Shown: positions 12,056 to 23,905, numbered from the stretch's first letter. The stretch is DNA of 64,000 bases from Toxonevra muliebris (GCA_963691655.1 OY829329.1:63420852-63484851); one strand, 5' to 3'. Numbers and translations are program-made. The notes: generated by a model not told the origin, from the sequence alone.

Positions 12056-12423
12056 AAATTATAAGCCTTCAAATAAGACGATTTCTATCACCTCACCACT
12101 GTGAATTTGAACTCAGTGTACAAAAAATTTTTGGTGTAAGAAACTATATATATGTATAATCGGAGAAATTAATCAGGATAGTGTCCTCTTTCACAAAATT
12201 GTATTACCTTTCAAATATGAAGAAGTTTTCGAGTCGTTATCTACACTAAATTTATTTGGCATTAGGATCGTCATTCGTTGTGACGATCCCTTATTAATGG
12301 ATGGGGTAGAAGGGGAAGGGTTTGGGGAAAGTGCTATTAAATTCTTAAAATTTTATGAATGTGCAAATTCTAACTCTTAGGAACTGAAGATGGTAATTTA
12401 AAAAAGAGGGGATTAAAGACTGA

Positions 12424-12715
12424 ACCTTGATAGCCGAGTGAGCAGCGCACTTGACTTTCATCCGTGAGGTAAAGGGCTCGTTTCCTGCCTAGGTTTAATT
12501 CTGAAACCATTTCAAGTTTTTACAGACATAAAGTGTGTTAGAATTATGAGAAAATTTTTGCAGGAGTGCACCACCTATTGGTACCCAATGATAGAATAAC
12601 CAACTGTTAACAAATTGCAGTTTCTAAGCTTCCCGTCGTTCTTCGTCGTTCGAATTCGACATAAAACTGTAGCTTCATCATCACTATGCCCGTTACTTTT
12701 TTAATGACAAATATC
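12424..12715 (+). mobile_element. tRNA-derived SINE, copy 3
   Basis: The head resembles a tRNA with a near A box (TAGCCGAGTGAG) and a decayed B box around GGGCTCGTTTCCTGCC. The body has TTCGAATTCGACATAAAACT followed by GTAG, the counterpart of TTCGGATTCGGC…AACTATAGG in copies 2 and 4. Strongly diverged. Confidence 0.5.
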
Positions 12716-13650
12716 AAAAAAAAAAATTCAACACTTGCTTTTTCAATGAGATATGAAAATACAATAGGTGTTAAAAATAGATGCAGTCATCCTGTTAAGA
12801 ATTTCAGAAACTCAAATCGATAACTATTCAATTCTTCCTTCTTTTGAGGTGATATTTTGAGGTGACGTCACAGCAAAAAAGAGATGAAGTCCCATTTCTC
12901 AAGAATTTCAGAAACCAGAATTGATATTTTTTAATTAAACAAGTGAAAAGTCTGAGTTTCTGTCAAAAGTAGAATCCAAACGATTTTTGATTCATTTTTA
13001 AAAACCTTTAATGTCAAAATTATCAAAATTTATGGTGGCTACATTAAAAATAATTTTGTAATTGAATTTGAAAAATTATTTCCTTTTATTCAATTGTAAT
13101 TAAAATGCAATTATGTGTGATTTTTAACTAAAATTATTTAGTGTAACTTGTTTACTAAATACCATACCAAAAATAATGAGAATAAAAAAACGATCAAGCC
13201 AAATTTGTGGTGATAATTAAAAACTTATTAAGTGCAAAATGTATAAAAATTTAAGCATATAAATTTTTAGTATTGAATTAAATAAATTGCTGATGAGAAA
13301 CTCAAATATATAAATACCAATACTCATATGTACATATGCATGTGTGTATGTATGTAAAAATTGTTGCTGTCATTAAGCATCACCTTAAACATCAATCCAT
13401 CAGAACAGCAACATCAACAAGAAGAAGCAGAAGAAAAATAAGAATTTTCTGAAACATTAACAACATTCATTGTTTTGAGTCAGTAGCAGCAGCAATCAAA
13501 AGCATCAACCAATAACAACAAAATGGAAATGGTAACAAATGCATTCGCACCAAAGAACAACTTATTGTTTATTGCTATTTGTTGTTGTTGTTGTTGTTCT
13601 TGTTTTAGTCGTGTTTCTTCAAGATGTTGGTTGGTTAATGTTTGTTCCTA
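12716..13650. other. AT-rich stretch grading into CAA/TTG-rich sequence
   Basis: From about 13380 the sequence becomes rich in CAACA/CAGCA words, including a GTT run at 13578-13600. Fly 5' flanks and UTRs often look like this. No coding frame recognised. Confidence 0.5.
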
Positions 13651-13651
13651 C

Positions 13652-13683
13652 TATATAACTCCCCCCTCCCCGTCCTCTCTCAG
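13652..13683 (+). promoter_or_regulatory. Candidate core promoter (TATA box + initiator-like)
   Basis: TATATAA at 13652-13658 begins 30 bases before the A of TCAGCT (A at 13682), which is close to the insect initiator TCAKTY. The spacing is the usual TATA-to-Inr distance. No downstream promoter element was seen. What follows is CAG/CAA-rich and UTR-like. This is suggestive spacing only; chance is possible in AT-rich DNA. Confidence 0.35.
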
Positions 13684-13705
13684 CTTAAGCAAATAACCAA
13701 AGAGA

Positions 13706-14056
13706 ATGCGTATAAAAATAAAACAAAAACAGATACAGAATTTCAACGATTAGCCAGCCTCCTTATCAATATTCCAGCTGTGTGCCACCTCAAGCAGTAG
13801 CAGTAGCAGTAACAGCAACACAAACAGCAGCAGCCGACAATCTCAACGATTGCATTCTAAATACAAACCACCACAATTGCTGCCTGTTGCTGTTTACTGC
13901 CTTCTTACTATTGTTATTGTAGATGCTGTTGGCAATTGTCGAAATGGTCAATGGAATGCAACCCGTTTCACATATGCGGCGGCATGCATTTGCGGTATGC
14001 TACAAACGCGCCCCGAATTGAATTGCAGCAATGTCCAAAAAAAAAAAAAAGCATGA
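13706..14056 (+). other. Short upstream ORF plus in-frame open stretch with signal-like segment
   Basis: ATG 13706 opens a 15-codon frame ending at TAG 13751-13753. The same frame then stays open to 14054 without another ATG near its start. It reads a Ser/Asn/Gln-rich stretch, then a hydrophobic run (LLPVAVYCLLTIVIVDAVG), then four cysteines within about 40 residues (NCRNGQ, CICG, NCSN). The Ser/Gln part comes from CAG triplets, which lack stops. The hydrophobic-then-Cys order resembles the start of a secreted protein, but no homology is recognised and a poly-A run ends the frame. Confidence 0.2.
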
Positions 14057-15180
14057 AACAGAAAATAAAAAAAAAAATCATGAAACAAACCAAAAACACT
14101 AAAAAACAAAACTAATAAAAAACCAACCACCAAAAAAAAAAAAACAAAAATAAACCAAAAAAAAAAGAGCAAAAGATCAAAAAATTACATAAAAAAAGAA
14201 AAAGTAAAGGGGAGAATTTTGTCAACGCTTTTGAGTAAGTTGCAGAATTATTTAAGATACGAAATTGAAAATACAGACTTGGGCAGCTTGATTTGTAAGA
14301 TCGATCGATCGATTGCTTCAACAATCGATTCAAAATGATCGTTGGTTGCATATCCACATACATACATATAAGCATACATATCTACGAATGTGACAGACGT
14401 ATACAAAAATCACCACAAATCAGTCGTCGTGGTCATCGTCGTTTCAGTCTGAGGTAATGTTGCTACTAAAACACTACAAAAAATCAATCAGCTTTTGAGA
14501 AAACACCAACCAGCAACATCCCTAAAACAAAATATATGTATGCTATGCCATTTCGCTGTTGTAGATTGTTTTTGTAATGTCAAAATCAATTACGCGCTTT
14601 TGTACGCGTGAATTGACAACAAAGTTTGGTGTAACAACTTGAATAATGACAGCATAAGTTGAAGACGACGACAACGACGACGACAACGACAACGATATCG
14701 ACAATGTGGTAGAAGCAACAGCCAGCAACAGAAAAATTTCCAAAGATTGTATTGACAATTTGAAAAATTTTAAATTGCAATGCGAAAATTGTTAGCCAGT
14801 TATAAATGCACATCGATATGAGAGGTTGAGAATTATCTATAATGGCGTGCATTGAGTTTAACCCTTTAGTTGAAGAGGAGAAAAAATATAAAAATCAGTT
14901 TTAAAACTGTTCGAAAACTTTAGTTATGGTGCGTGCCATCTCTTGACCAATAATATCTTTAATGATGAGTGGGGGTCACTGATTAATAATCACGAGAATA
15001 AATTTCCTTGAGAATCTATACTGCGATAATTTCTTCCCTACGCTTCATGCGGAGTGATAGTCCTCGTTTTAAATCGTTTACTGTGTTTGCTTCAGCCACG
15101 AAATTCCCATTCAGATCTATGCTTTTCATCGTTTTCTTAACCTTCCCGAATTCCTCTCATATCATAGAAAAAAGTGGGTG
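14057..15180. other. A-rich and triplet-rich stretch, no gene recognised
   Basis: 14040-14200 is nearly all A with scattered C. About 14663-14702 is an imperfect GACGACAACGACG tract that produces the Val/Ser-rich spurious minus-strand frames. GATCGATCGATCGATTG lies at about 14300-14316. Confidence 0.6.
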
Positions 15181-15186
15181 CGCTTT

Positions 15187-15420
15187 TTACTGGTTAAAAA
15201 CCTTTACTTTTCTCTTCTTCTCCTTTTGCCTTTTTCTCTTCTTATGCCTTTTGCTCTGATTACTTTCTGTCCTATGAATATCACAGACTAGTACTGAACT
15301 CATGAGTAAATCGCCGCTCCTTTTCCCTTTCACTTCCCTATTTAATTTATTCGCGGGCTCATCCCTCTTTATACCCACATCACCTGAAGCCGAATGCAAC
15401 GGGGAATCCAAAACCTTTCC
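15187..15420 (-). mobile_element. Probable LINE RNase H remnant
   Basis: The minus strand encodes DVGIKRDEPANKLNREVKG, resembling the conserved GIKGNExADKLARE block of LINE RNase H. A WIP triplet lies about 30 bases upstream in another frame, where WIPSH would be expected. The rest is degraded and rich in Lys/Arg. The domain assignment rests on this single block, so confidence is moderate. Confidence 0.45.
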
Positions 15421-16107
15421 AAAAATTTTTATAAGCGATTTTGTAAGAGTACCGCATTACCGAACACTTTTCATAAAAAAAAGCTGACAGTTTCGCGCAG
15501 AAAGTTATGGAGTGAAATCTACTCGGCTCAAGAACCTTATTACCTGACCGGCATAGGGCGAAACCTAAATAAGAGTAGTAGGCCATGAAGCTAGTCAATT
15601 TCGCAAGAGATGAAAGGAGCTATAAAGCTAAGAACAGCTCCCGAACAATGGATGGCGTCATTGATGTCATATGTGCTGTTAGGAATTAAATGAAATAAAG
15701 ATACATGCTTGATCTTGGTAGTAATAGTAAGTTGGAACATACCCAAAGTGTAGCCCTTCGGCTTAAACTTTTGTTCTCTACCAAGCCCTGCAACAGTTAC
15801 AGTCAAGTTACTCAGTGCATGATGTTTCCAACAGTTTCGCTGCTCACAAATATTCTTTTCATGGGTTCGTTTTTCAAGTTCGTGGTTACTGAGCAATCGA
15901 TAAAGATAATCAGTGTAGACATAGACTCATAGAGCTTTTTCCGGCATAAGACAAAACAAATTTCTGGTTAAAAAATTGTTAAACATGGTCACAACTGTTG
16001 TTAAAATTAGCTAAACTAGTAACATACATTGTGTACATTAAATCAGTGGTTTGGGTAGGTGGAAGTAGCAAGGGCCCACCTTTCCTTGACCTCTTTTGTA
16101 GGCATCC
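15421..16107. other. Unannotated stretch
   Basis: Overlapping frames on both strands are open but carry no recognisable domain. No repeat edges seen. Confidence 0.5.
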
Positions 16108-16195
16108 ATAACTCCAACGAATAAGGGACGCCAACGAATAAGGAACGCTGACGAATAAGACAAGCCGACGAATGAAGAGCGTCGACGAATTCACT
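16108..16195. repeat. Short tandem repeat, ACGAATAAG unit
   Basis: About five imperfect copies of an 18-base unit around CCAACGAATAAGGGACG, drifting to CGTCGACGAATTC. Confidence 0.7.
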
Positions 16196-16244
16196 CCGAC
16201 TTTGTCGAAAGGATTTGTCAAAAGTTTATTGAAAACGAACTCAT

Positions 16245-16920
16245 CAAAAATTAGACAGCAAATCAAATTCTAAAGCTGGTTCAGGGATTGGGGGTTCAGT
16301 TAAGTTTCATTTATCTCCTTGTCCTCGTCGCAGGTGGTACCTATATCTCTAGATTTTTCGAAGAATTTCGTCCTGCAATTTTAGCTCATCAGATTTCAAT
16401 GAAAAGTTATGGAAAAAGAGATTATCGAAATTAAAAATTAGACAGAAAATTAAGTTAGGATTTGGTCAGTACCCCTTTGTCCTCTTCTCCCGCTGCTGGC
16501 CTCCATATTCCAAACCTTCAGGACAATTTCCTCTCGCAAGCTCTTACTAGAACTTGAGTTATGAGATTTCATATAAAGATTACTCATAGAAATTATTCAC
16601 AATCAAAAATTAAACAACAAATTAAGTTCTAAAATTTAGTTCAGTTCAGTACGCCCCTTCCCGATTATTTCTCGCTGTAGTCTTTCATATCTCCAGACTT
16701 TCAGACGATTTTCCTTCGTAAGCTCTAAAAAACTAACTCATAATCAAAAACTAGACCGAGAATTAAGTTCGGATTCCAGTTTAGGGGGTGGGGTCAATTA
16801 AGTCTCTCTTCTCTCTATGTCCCCTGCTACAATCTTCTATATCTCTAGACCTTTGGAAGAATTTTCTTTCGCATTCAACTGAAATAGAACGAACTCGGCA
16901 ACACATTTTGGTCCAACTGG
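16245..16920. repeat. Degenerate tandem repeat, about 140-190 bp unit, four copies
   Basis: Four landmarks recur in order: (1) ATTAGACAGCAAATCAA-like words at about 16250, 16437, 16608 and 16750; (2) a GGTTCAG/GGTCAG word; (3) a C/T-rich CCTTGTCCTC segment; (4) ATATCTCTAGAxxTTT followed by a GAAGAATTT/GACGATTTT word. Unit length shrinks from about 187 to about 142 bases. The last copy runs into the sequence at 16920. Confidence 0.7.
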
Positions 16921-17696
16921 ACAACAACGTGTTAAGTTCTCCGATTAGCGATCAACGCCAAATAAGTAAAGAATATAAAATACTAAAATTACTGAAATTT
17001 TTGCACCGCATTGTACACCCCAAATTAAAGGTGGAAAATACAGAATAAAACGCGCCACGCATGCGACTGGCACACCAACAACAACAACAATAAACGAAAC
17101 AAAAGCAAAACAAAAACAATAATAAAATAAAATAAAAAAATAAAAAAAGCAAGAAAAAAATTGAAATGAAGACACCGAAAAAGGATGTGAGCGATGCCAA
17201 CTACCATAAAAATATGCAATCAGACGAGCCAGATTGATCTCGATGATATTCCGAGAAACTGCCAAACTAACGTGCATAAATTTCCGTACTGTGTAGAAAA
17301 ATTAAAAATAAAATAAGAACAACAAAAAAAAAACCCGCACGTTGCGCGGATTTATTGCTTACAACCACTGCGACGATTGTTGTTGGTTGCTGCTGCTGTT
17401 GCTGTTGCATATTTTTGTTAAAGTTTTTGGAGCAGAAAAAAGAACAACCAACCAAACACCGACCACCGACTACCGATTACCGCACAGACCACAGTCGGAA
17501 AAAAAGGTGAATCGAATTGTATTCGATTGCTTATCGAACGCATTGAATTTCGCATTGCCAAGGGAAGCATATACACGTACGTACATCGTTGCACTGATTG
17601 TTACCAGCTACCAGTGCCTGCTTACAAATAACTGATGACGACGTCGATGACTGTTCGGCATGGCAAGGCACAGTAGCGCTAAGGGCAGTCAAAAAT

Positions 17697-17774
17697 ATGC
17701 GATTTCTGCTGCTGCTGCTGCTCGTACTTGCTAAAGGCGACAGTGTGGCGAAGAAACAGCAACAACAAAAATAA
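17697..17774 (+). CDS. Possible 25-residue micro-ORF with leucine-rich start
   Basis: An ATG-initiated 25-codon frame: MRF, six Leu, VLAKGD, then SVAKKQQQQK and TAA. The leucines come from a CTG run and the glutamines from CAA triplets. By shape it looks like a signal sequence, but the triplet repeats alone would produce that. There is no Kozak or conservation evidence. Treat as an observation, not a gene call. Confidence 0.12.
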   Translation: MRFLLLLLLVLAKGDSVAKKQQQQK

Positions 17775-17979
17775 ATGAGACTTTGAACTTCAACACATAC
17801 AAATGCGAGCGAAAAGAAGTAGCTAGTAGCTGGGATACAAGGAAAAGAACCAACCAATTGACCACGAAAACAAAAAACACCCTTTACAATTCTACATACT
17901 ACCGTACTACAGAATTGGAGGACGGACAATCAGATCGACAGACAGACGAAAAGGCAGCAAACGACATACAAGAAAAGGA

Positions 17980-18378
17980 ATGAATCGTCCGTTCAGCCAC
18001 AACAGATCGATTGTCTCCAAAAAAAAAAAAAAAAAAAAAAATGCTGCCGATCTACACATGTGTAACCAAATTTGGTGGACGGACCATCAGGTATGCCTTC
18101 AGTTTTTCAAACAGCCCTCTCTTTCTCTCTATCTTTCTCCCTCACTCTATCTCTCTTACTCTATACCATACAATGATGAGCTACTACTTATCACCGAACG
18201 TGATCTAGACTGCAAATGCTGTGGCCGACGAGCGAAACGTACGATGATGACGCTCAAAAAGCACAAGGTTGTCAACCTAACTAACTCGGCATTGGAATTG
18301 TTGCCCATGAGAGAGAGAGTGAGTCCTTTAGTCCATATGTTGCGCCTGGTTTATACATATGTAGGCATATGTTTGTAA
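17980..18378 (+). CDS. Uncertain 132-codon ATG frame
   Basis: It starts at a true ATG (GGAATGAATCG), passes through a Lys run (poly-A), a Ser/Leu run (CTCTCT repeats), then a more protein-like part: LDCKCCGRRAKRTMMTLKKH and NLTNSALELLPMRER. GTGAGT at 18318 directly after the latter could be a splice donor. No family recognised. Low-complexity input makes chance likely; the CCGRR-to-LPMRER part is the only interesting piece. Confidence 0.18.
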   Translation: MNRPFSHNRSIVSKKKKKKKNAADLHMCNQIWWTDHQVCLQFFKQPSLSLYLSPSLYLSYSIPYNDELLLITERDLDCKCCGRRAKRTMMTLKKHKVVNLTNSALELLPMRERVSPLVHMLRLVYTYVGICL

Positions 18379-18420
18379 GTATGAATGTATGTATGTATGT
18401 AAGCATATGTGGCAGACTTA

Positions 18421-19290
18421 GGTTGCCGAGTTTATGTACAATATCCTATCCTGTCGCCAGTCCAGTTGGCCATTTTTGGCCATACCTCCTTAATGTTTTA
18501 AATGCTATTTAAATGTATCCATTTATATATTGCCACGGCATCTTGAACTTATTCGCTTCACTTTTTTGTCGTTGTTGTCTCTTGATTGCTTCTGTTGTCT
18601 CCTTTCATTCTCATTCCTTCTTAAAAACTTGAACGTACATATGTGTTTTGCAAGTTGTGTGTTGCTACTGACGCCTGACAAGCGATAACAATTGATATCG
18701 ACTCAATCGCAAATTGTCGCATGAATTGACAATTTTTTCTTGTTTTGCCTTTTCTTTTTCGCTTTTTTTTTGTTTTTGTTTACCATACATTGTGATATGA
18801 TCAGAGTTAGCGCCTCGTTATACCCTACAATTAAAGTGTAAAAAGTACAGTGACTTTGATTGGGGTATAAACTAAGCTACAGTCTCAAGAGAAAGTGTAA
18901 GAAATGCTTCGATTCATTCTACATCCACTTAATTATGGCTTAAGAAAATCTTATGCAAAATTTATGTTAAGAGGCAAAGATTTCACGAGTTGTAGAATAT
19001 CTGCTCTCATAAGAAATTTACTAGAATTAGAGCGGAGGTGTATAACTCGTTGTCTCCGTCCGTTGGCAGAGGCCTTGTTTTGGCCGTTGGTTTTGTGATT
19101 ATTAAAACTAGAAATAATAAGTTTTTGCTAAACCCAGGAATTCACAGATCATAGTCCAGCACATAGCCACTCTTCTGCTACTTTTGGAACTGCTGCTGTA
19201 TGTATAATAAAATTAAGAAAAAATAACAAATGTTTTCCCTGTAGATATTAACTTCAGAAATCTTTCAATAACTTTTACTAGCCTCCGGCG
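18421..19290. other. Unannotated stretch
   Basis: No coding or repeat feature could be supported. GTATGAATGTATGTATGTATG lies just upstream, at about 18379-18400. Confidence 0.5.
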
Positions 19291-19294
19291 AAGG

Positions 19295-20849
19295 TATAGT
19301 TAAGTCCGGTGTAGGTTATGGGACAAGAGACTGATTTTAAAATCAGTTAGCATTTCACTCTAACATCAGACCAAAAATCATCTTAATATCAGATAAAAAA
19401 TCAGTCAAAATTCACAGCAAAATTCTGGCAACAACTCAGATCAAAAGTTGACCAAAACTTAGATGAAAAATTAGACCCAAAGAAGACTGAAAATCATTTT
19501 GATATCAAAATAAAAAATTAGACTAAAACTCTGACTAAAAATGATCTGCTTTTTCTTTCCGATAATTTTTTTAAAAATTAGACCTAAATTTAGATCAAAG
19601 CCAAACCAAAACTAAAAAAAAAATTCAGACCACTGTTAAACCAAAGTAGGTCCATGTTCAGACTCAAAACCAGACCGGAAATATTTACGTTATTCAGATC
19701 AAAAATTTGATCAGAAGCAGTTCAAAATTCAAAATAAAATTGAGTCCAAAATGAAACTAGCATTCAGATCAAAAACCAGACCGAAACTCAGATTAAAACT
19801 CAGACCAAAAGTCATTCCGATATTCAGATGAAAACTTAAACCAAAATTTAGACCAAAACAAAAAAAAATGTGGAAATAATGAATTCAAACAAATCAACCC
19901 AGAATTCAGGCAAAATGCAGACTAAAAGCAGATCAAGGAATCATTTCAGTAATTATATAAAAAATTAGACCAAACTTAAGATCAAAGCAAACCAAAGCTC
20001 ACAAAATTTTGATTAAAGACAAATGTAAATATACTAATATTCAGTTTAGGGATCAGACCGAAAATGTTTTCGAGATTCAGATTAAAAATTTCATCAAAAG
20101 CAGATCAAAATTCAAATCTAAAGTATTACAAAGAAAGACTAGAATTCTGACCAAAAGCGGACCAAAAATAATTTCGTTATTCAGTTAAAAAATCAGCCCG
20201 AAATTCAGACCAAACTTTAAATCAAAATTCAACCACAAAACTCAGATTAAATTCAGACTAAACCAAAAACATTCAGACCAAAAATCATTCCGAAGTTCAG
20301 ATAATAAATCAAACAGAAATTTACACCAAATCTTAGATCAAAACTAAACTAAAATTTAGACCAAAATCAGTCAAAAATTCAGATCAAAATTCTGAGAAAC
20401 AGTAAACCGAAATTCTGAATAAAAATTAAACCAAAATTCAGATCAAAACTTACATCAAAAGCGGATCAAATTTGAAAACAAAACTCAGATAAATTTTGGA
20501 TCAAAATCACACCAAAGCATAGTAAAAATCCGTACAATATTCAGATAAAATCCAGACCAAAATAAAACTAAAAACCAAGCTAGCTGAGATAATAAGATAA
20601 GATTTAAAACCCGATGAAAGACCAGGGCAAAAAACATTACAAAACTATTTTTTAAGAGACTATGAAAATTAAATTTAAATGTTAGTTTTTTCATAGGTTT
20701 CCAGGTTTAATGGATATTAGTTCATATCCAGGTTTTTAAATAACATTTAACAGGCTTCAAAGCAACAACAGTGTACCTATATAGACACAGATAAATCAGC
20801 CGGCCGAGTCGGAAATCGCTACGATTCCTCATCATGATCTCTCAAAAAA
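19295..20849. repeat. Degenerate AGACCAAAAATC array with conserved flanks (array 1)
   Basis: From about 19368 to 20560 the sequence is built of drifting 16-20 base words around CAGACCAAAAATCAGAT, ATTCAGATCAAAA and similar. The left flank (AGTTAAGTCCGG…GTAGGTTATGGGACA, 19310-19345) matches the left flank of array 2 (about 22520-22555). The right flank (20751-20849: CAGGCTT, CAACAACAGTGTA, GGCCGAGTCGGAA, ATTCCTCATCA) matches 42266-42381. It is non-coding; the frames are too diverged to be protein repeats. Confidence 0.8.
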
Positions 20850-22320
20850 TACGTTAAGTATAGACTGACCCCGGTCGAATATAATATGTGAATTAAATGC
20901 ATAAGTATTATTTTTAGTTATCATGCTCTATATATTATGTGAGTAATGATATAACTAATGCATAGTATTCAGATTTTTAGAATGATCATTGGCAGATTAA
21001 TGAAAATTACAACTGCTGTCAGCTTCTATCAAACATCAATTTATTGTAAATGTAATTGAGTGAAATAATTTATGTAATATTTGCACGCAGTTTATTAATC
21101 TATTGCTTATTAATGTAGTTATTAAATGGTGAATGGTGGTGAAACTATGCTAGTGTCACTGCTATCAATTTAATAAGCAATTAAACTACACACTTGGAAG
21201 TTAAAAATGATAAACAACATTACGTCAAATACGTAGTAGAAATTAAATGGCAACAGCCTCGATTAAAAAAGAAAAATAAATTATATCAAAATATGTTGTA
21301 GCAATCTTTAATAGAAATTGCATCATTTATAAATAGTTCATAAATAATATTAATAAATAATTTATGCAAAACTTCCAGAATAGTAGAAAATTAGCAACAT
21401 GTGAGTTGAAACATATGCGCTCAAGTTGCAGTTAGGTAAGAAGTTGGTGGTTGAACCGCCTGACAAATGACATACATTCAGACACACATTACATTGTCAT
21501 GCATACTTGACACATGATGCTGTTACTGGTTGTTGGTGTTGTTGATTATTGTTGTTGTTGATTATTGTTGTTGTTGATTGTTGTTGCTGCTGCTACTGTT
21601 GTTGTTGTGGTGGCTGATGGTGCTGACTCTTGACTGGTAATTTTGATGACGTTAGTGTCGTTGTTGTTGCCGTTTACTAATAGCCAACAAGTGTCACTGC
21701 AATTTGCAAACACGTTTATTATTTGTTTAATATTACAAATACTAGCAGTTAGTAGGTGTGGTGTCTCCTCATTGCACTCGTCTGTATGGATGTATGTATG
21801 TATTTAGTTATAACGTGTTCACTGCAACTACCTACCACCTAGAGGCAATTGAGTTATGTCTAAAGTCGCGTGCGCTTATTAATTGAATTAATTTTGTTGT
21901 ATTAACGCATTTTTTGCAATTTTTTTATTTTTTTTTTACTTAGTAGTTTCGAGTTTTCGACTCATACATAATTATAAATGTTTTTTTATGCTGATGACTA
22001 ACAAACTAGTCAGTCAAGCAGTTATTAGAATGGCATCAGATTCTGGCATATTGATAAATGCTTTAATTTACTGAGTTGATGATTGCATAATTTATATTCG
22101 TTAAATTTAATTACATATGTATGATGTACATAACTATTTGCAAAGGCGTAAATAATGTTCAATTCTAAAATTTAATTAAAGTTTATTATTGTACTTTGTT
22201 ACTTTTCATTCTTGCCGTACGTTTAATAAATTCTTACTCACTAACAAGCTAATTGTTATAATCACACTTACATATTACAACTATATTTAAGCATGTTATG
22301 GGGGCAAAAATTGATAAATT
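20850..22320. other. AT-rich, low-repeat stretch
   Basis: No gene recognised. It contains GTT triplet tracts (about 21535-21610) and several TAATTA-type words. It is free of obvious transposon sequence, so it could hold conserved regulatory DNA, but sequence alone cannot show that. Confidence 0.45.
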
Positions 22321-22323
22321 CAT

Positions 22324-22473
22324 GCAGTAGATATTGTCTCGATTTCCACCTTTACTGCATTTAAATGTTTTTAACTTTAAACACTGTTAAGAGCTTAGGA
22401 TGGTAGAAGTTAATGGCAAAGTTGTTGACTCATCATATGCATTACTTTAGGCTCTCAACTGACGGTCCTGTGA
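22324..22473 (+). repeat. Direct repeat, left copy (flanks array 2)
   Basis: Aligns with 23200-23362 through TTTACTGCATTT, AATGTTTTTAACTTT, GAGCTTA, GGCAAAGTTG and TTTAGGCTCTCAAC. Roughly 75-80% identical by eye. Confidence 0.75.
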
Positions 22474-22494
22474 GTGTGACGATCGTCAGACACA

Positions 22495-23130
22495 ATTATA
22501 ACTTGGTATCACGAAATCCAGCTAACTCCGTCGTAGGTTGTGGGACAATATGACCCATTCGAGCTGGTTTTACTATATCAAGGAAAGCATTTAAAACGTC
22601 AGACCAAAAATCATCCTTATATCAGATAAAAAATAAAAAAAAATAAAATAAAAAAGCAGACCAAAAATCATTCTGTTATTCAGATCAAAACTCAAACCAA
22701 AATTTAGACTAGAACTCAGAAATCATGCAAAAAAAGAATCAAAAAATTCAAAGCAAATCAGGTCTGCATTCAGGCAAAATACAAACAATAGCAGATGAAA
22801 AATCATTTCGATAATTAGATAAAAAATTGGATCGCAGTTTAGATTAAAAAAAAATAATCAAATTCACCGAAAATTATTCTGTTATTTAAATCAAAACTGT
22901 AATCAAAAGTAGACAAAATTTGAAACCTATAGAAGAGACAATATTCAGTCCAGAATGAGACCAACATTCAGACCAAAACTGAGTCTAGAATTTTGACCAA
23001 AAGCTAGACCGATCATCACCAAAGAAATATACCGTTACTCAGATAAAAAATTGGGGCGAAATTCAGACCAACCCTTAGATCAAAAGATGACTTAAAATTC
23101 AATCCAAAACTCAGATAAAATTCGGACTAA
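22495..23130. repeat. Degenerate AGACCAAAAATC array 2
   Basis: The left flank 22520-22615 (AGCTAACTCCGTCGTAGGTT, GTGGGACA, then TCAGACCAAAAATCATCCTT) parallels array 1. The array proper (22595-23130) has the same drifting words but is shorter. It sits between two direct repeats of unrelated sequence. Confidence 0.75.
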
Positions 23131-23199
23131 AGCAGAGAAACATGTAAGGAAAAAATGTTGAATTCAATCATACCTTCTTGATTTTGTGGCACTCTACAA

Positions 23200-23362
23200 T
23201 TCAGTAGGTATTGGTTCGATTTTCAAATTTACTGCATTTTAATGTTTTTAACTTTTGACATTATTGAGAGCTTAAGGGTGGAGTAGTAGTGGCAAAGTTG
23301 CTAATTCATGATGTGCATTTCTTTAGGCTCTCAACGTTAGCCTTCAACTCACGATCCTGAGA
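23200..23362 (+). repeat. Direct repeat, right copy (flanks array 2)
   Basis: Partner of 22324-22473, about 876 bases downstream, same orientation. A small insertion (GTTAGCCTTCAACTC) distinguishes its right end. Confidence 0.75.
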
Positions 23363-23827
23363 TTATGAATCTTTTTGCTCTGCCTCTGGCTACCCTATCA
23401 CATTCCTGTGATAAAAAGCTGATTCAATTTGTCACTTTTGAATTCAATGATGGAAAAAATATGAGCAATCATTTCACTTATTTTTTTTTTTTTTTTTTAA
23501 TTATTAAACTTTTCGAGCTGCATTTGATTTAAAATTCAAAAATTTAATTTAAAATAGAAAGGATATTCCTATCAAGCTCAAATTTTGTAGTTATATTATT
23601 AACTTTGACGACCCCGATAGTATGTGCATAAGACATTCACCCAGAAGGTTGCGGGTCTTGGTCTCATAAACTTCTTATATTCACTATCGATATGAAGTGG
23701 ATGAGAATTATTAGAATGTGTATAAGTGCACACCTTGGTTAGTAATGACAAAACCACCGAGCTGATAAAAAATTGCCACACACCCGTTGGGTATCGGTGT
23801 TAGACTGTAGGTCAAACCATCACCACT
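23363..23827. other. Unannotated stretch
   Basis: Contains an 18-T run near 23482-23499. The minus-strand frame at 23711-24097 overlaps the TTAA element and has no recognised domain. Confidence 0.5.
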
Positions 23828-23905
23828 GTGGTCTAGTGGCAGAGTGCCACTTTTTGCTAAAAATGGTTTCCGTGGCCCGAATAACCCTGATGGCTGGGAA
23901 ATCAT
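23828..23905 (+). mobile_element. tRNA-like SINE head, weak
   Basis: TGGTCTAGTGG is an exact A-box match. GGCCCGAATAACC about 45 bases on is a partial B box. No acceptor stem pairing, so it is not a tRNA gene. Confidence 0.35.

Larger units (their letters stand above)
17040..18420 (+). other. CAA/CAG-rich, UTR- or promoter-like region
   Basis: Composition is unlike the surrounding AT-rich DNA: repeated CAACAA, GCTGCT, GACAGACAGAC and CTCTCTCT words, and a 22-A run at 18018-18039. Several frames stay open only because of these triplets. This texture is common in long fly 5'UTRs and their upstream DNA. No conserved protein block is seen. Confidence 0.35.
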
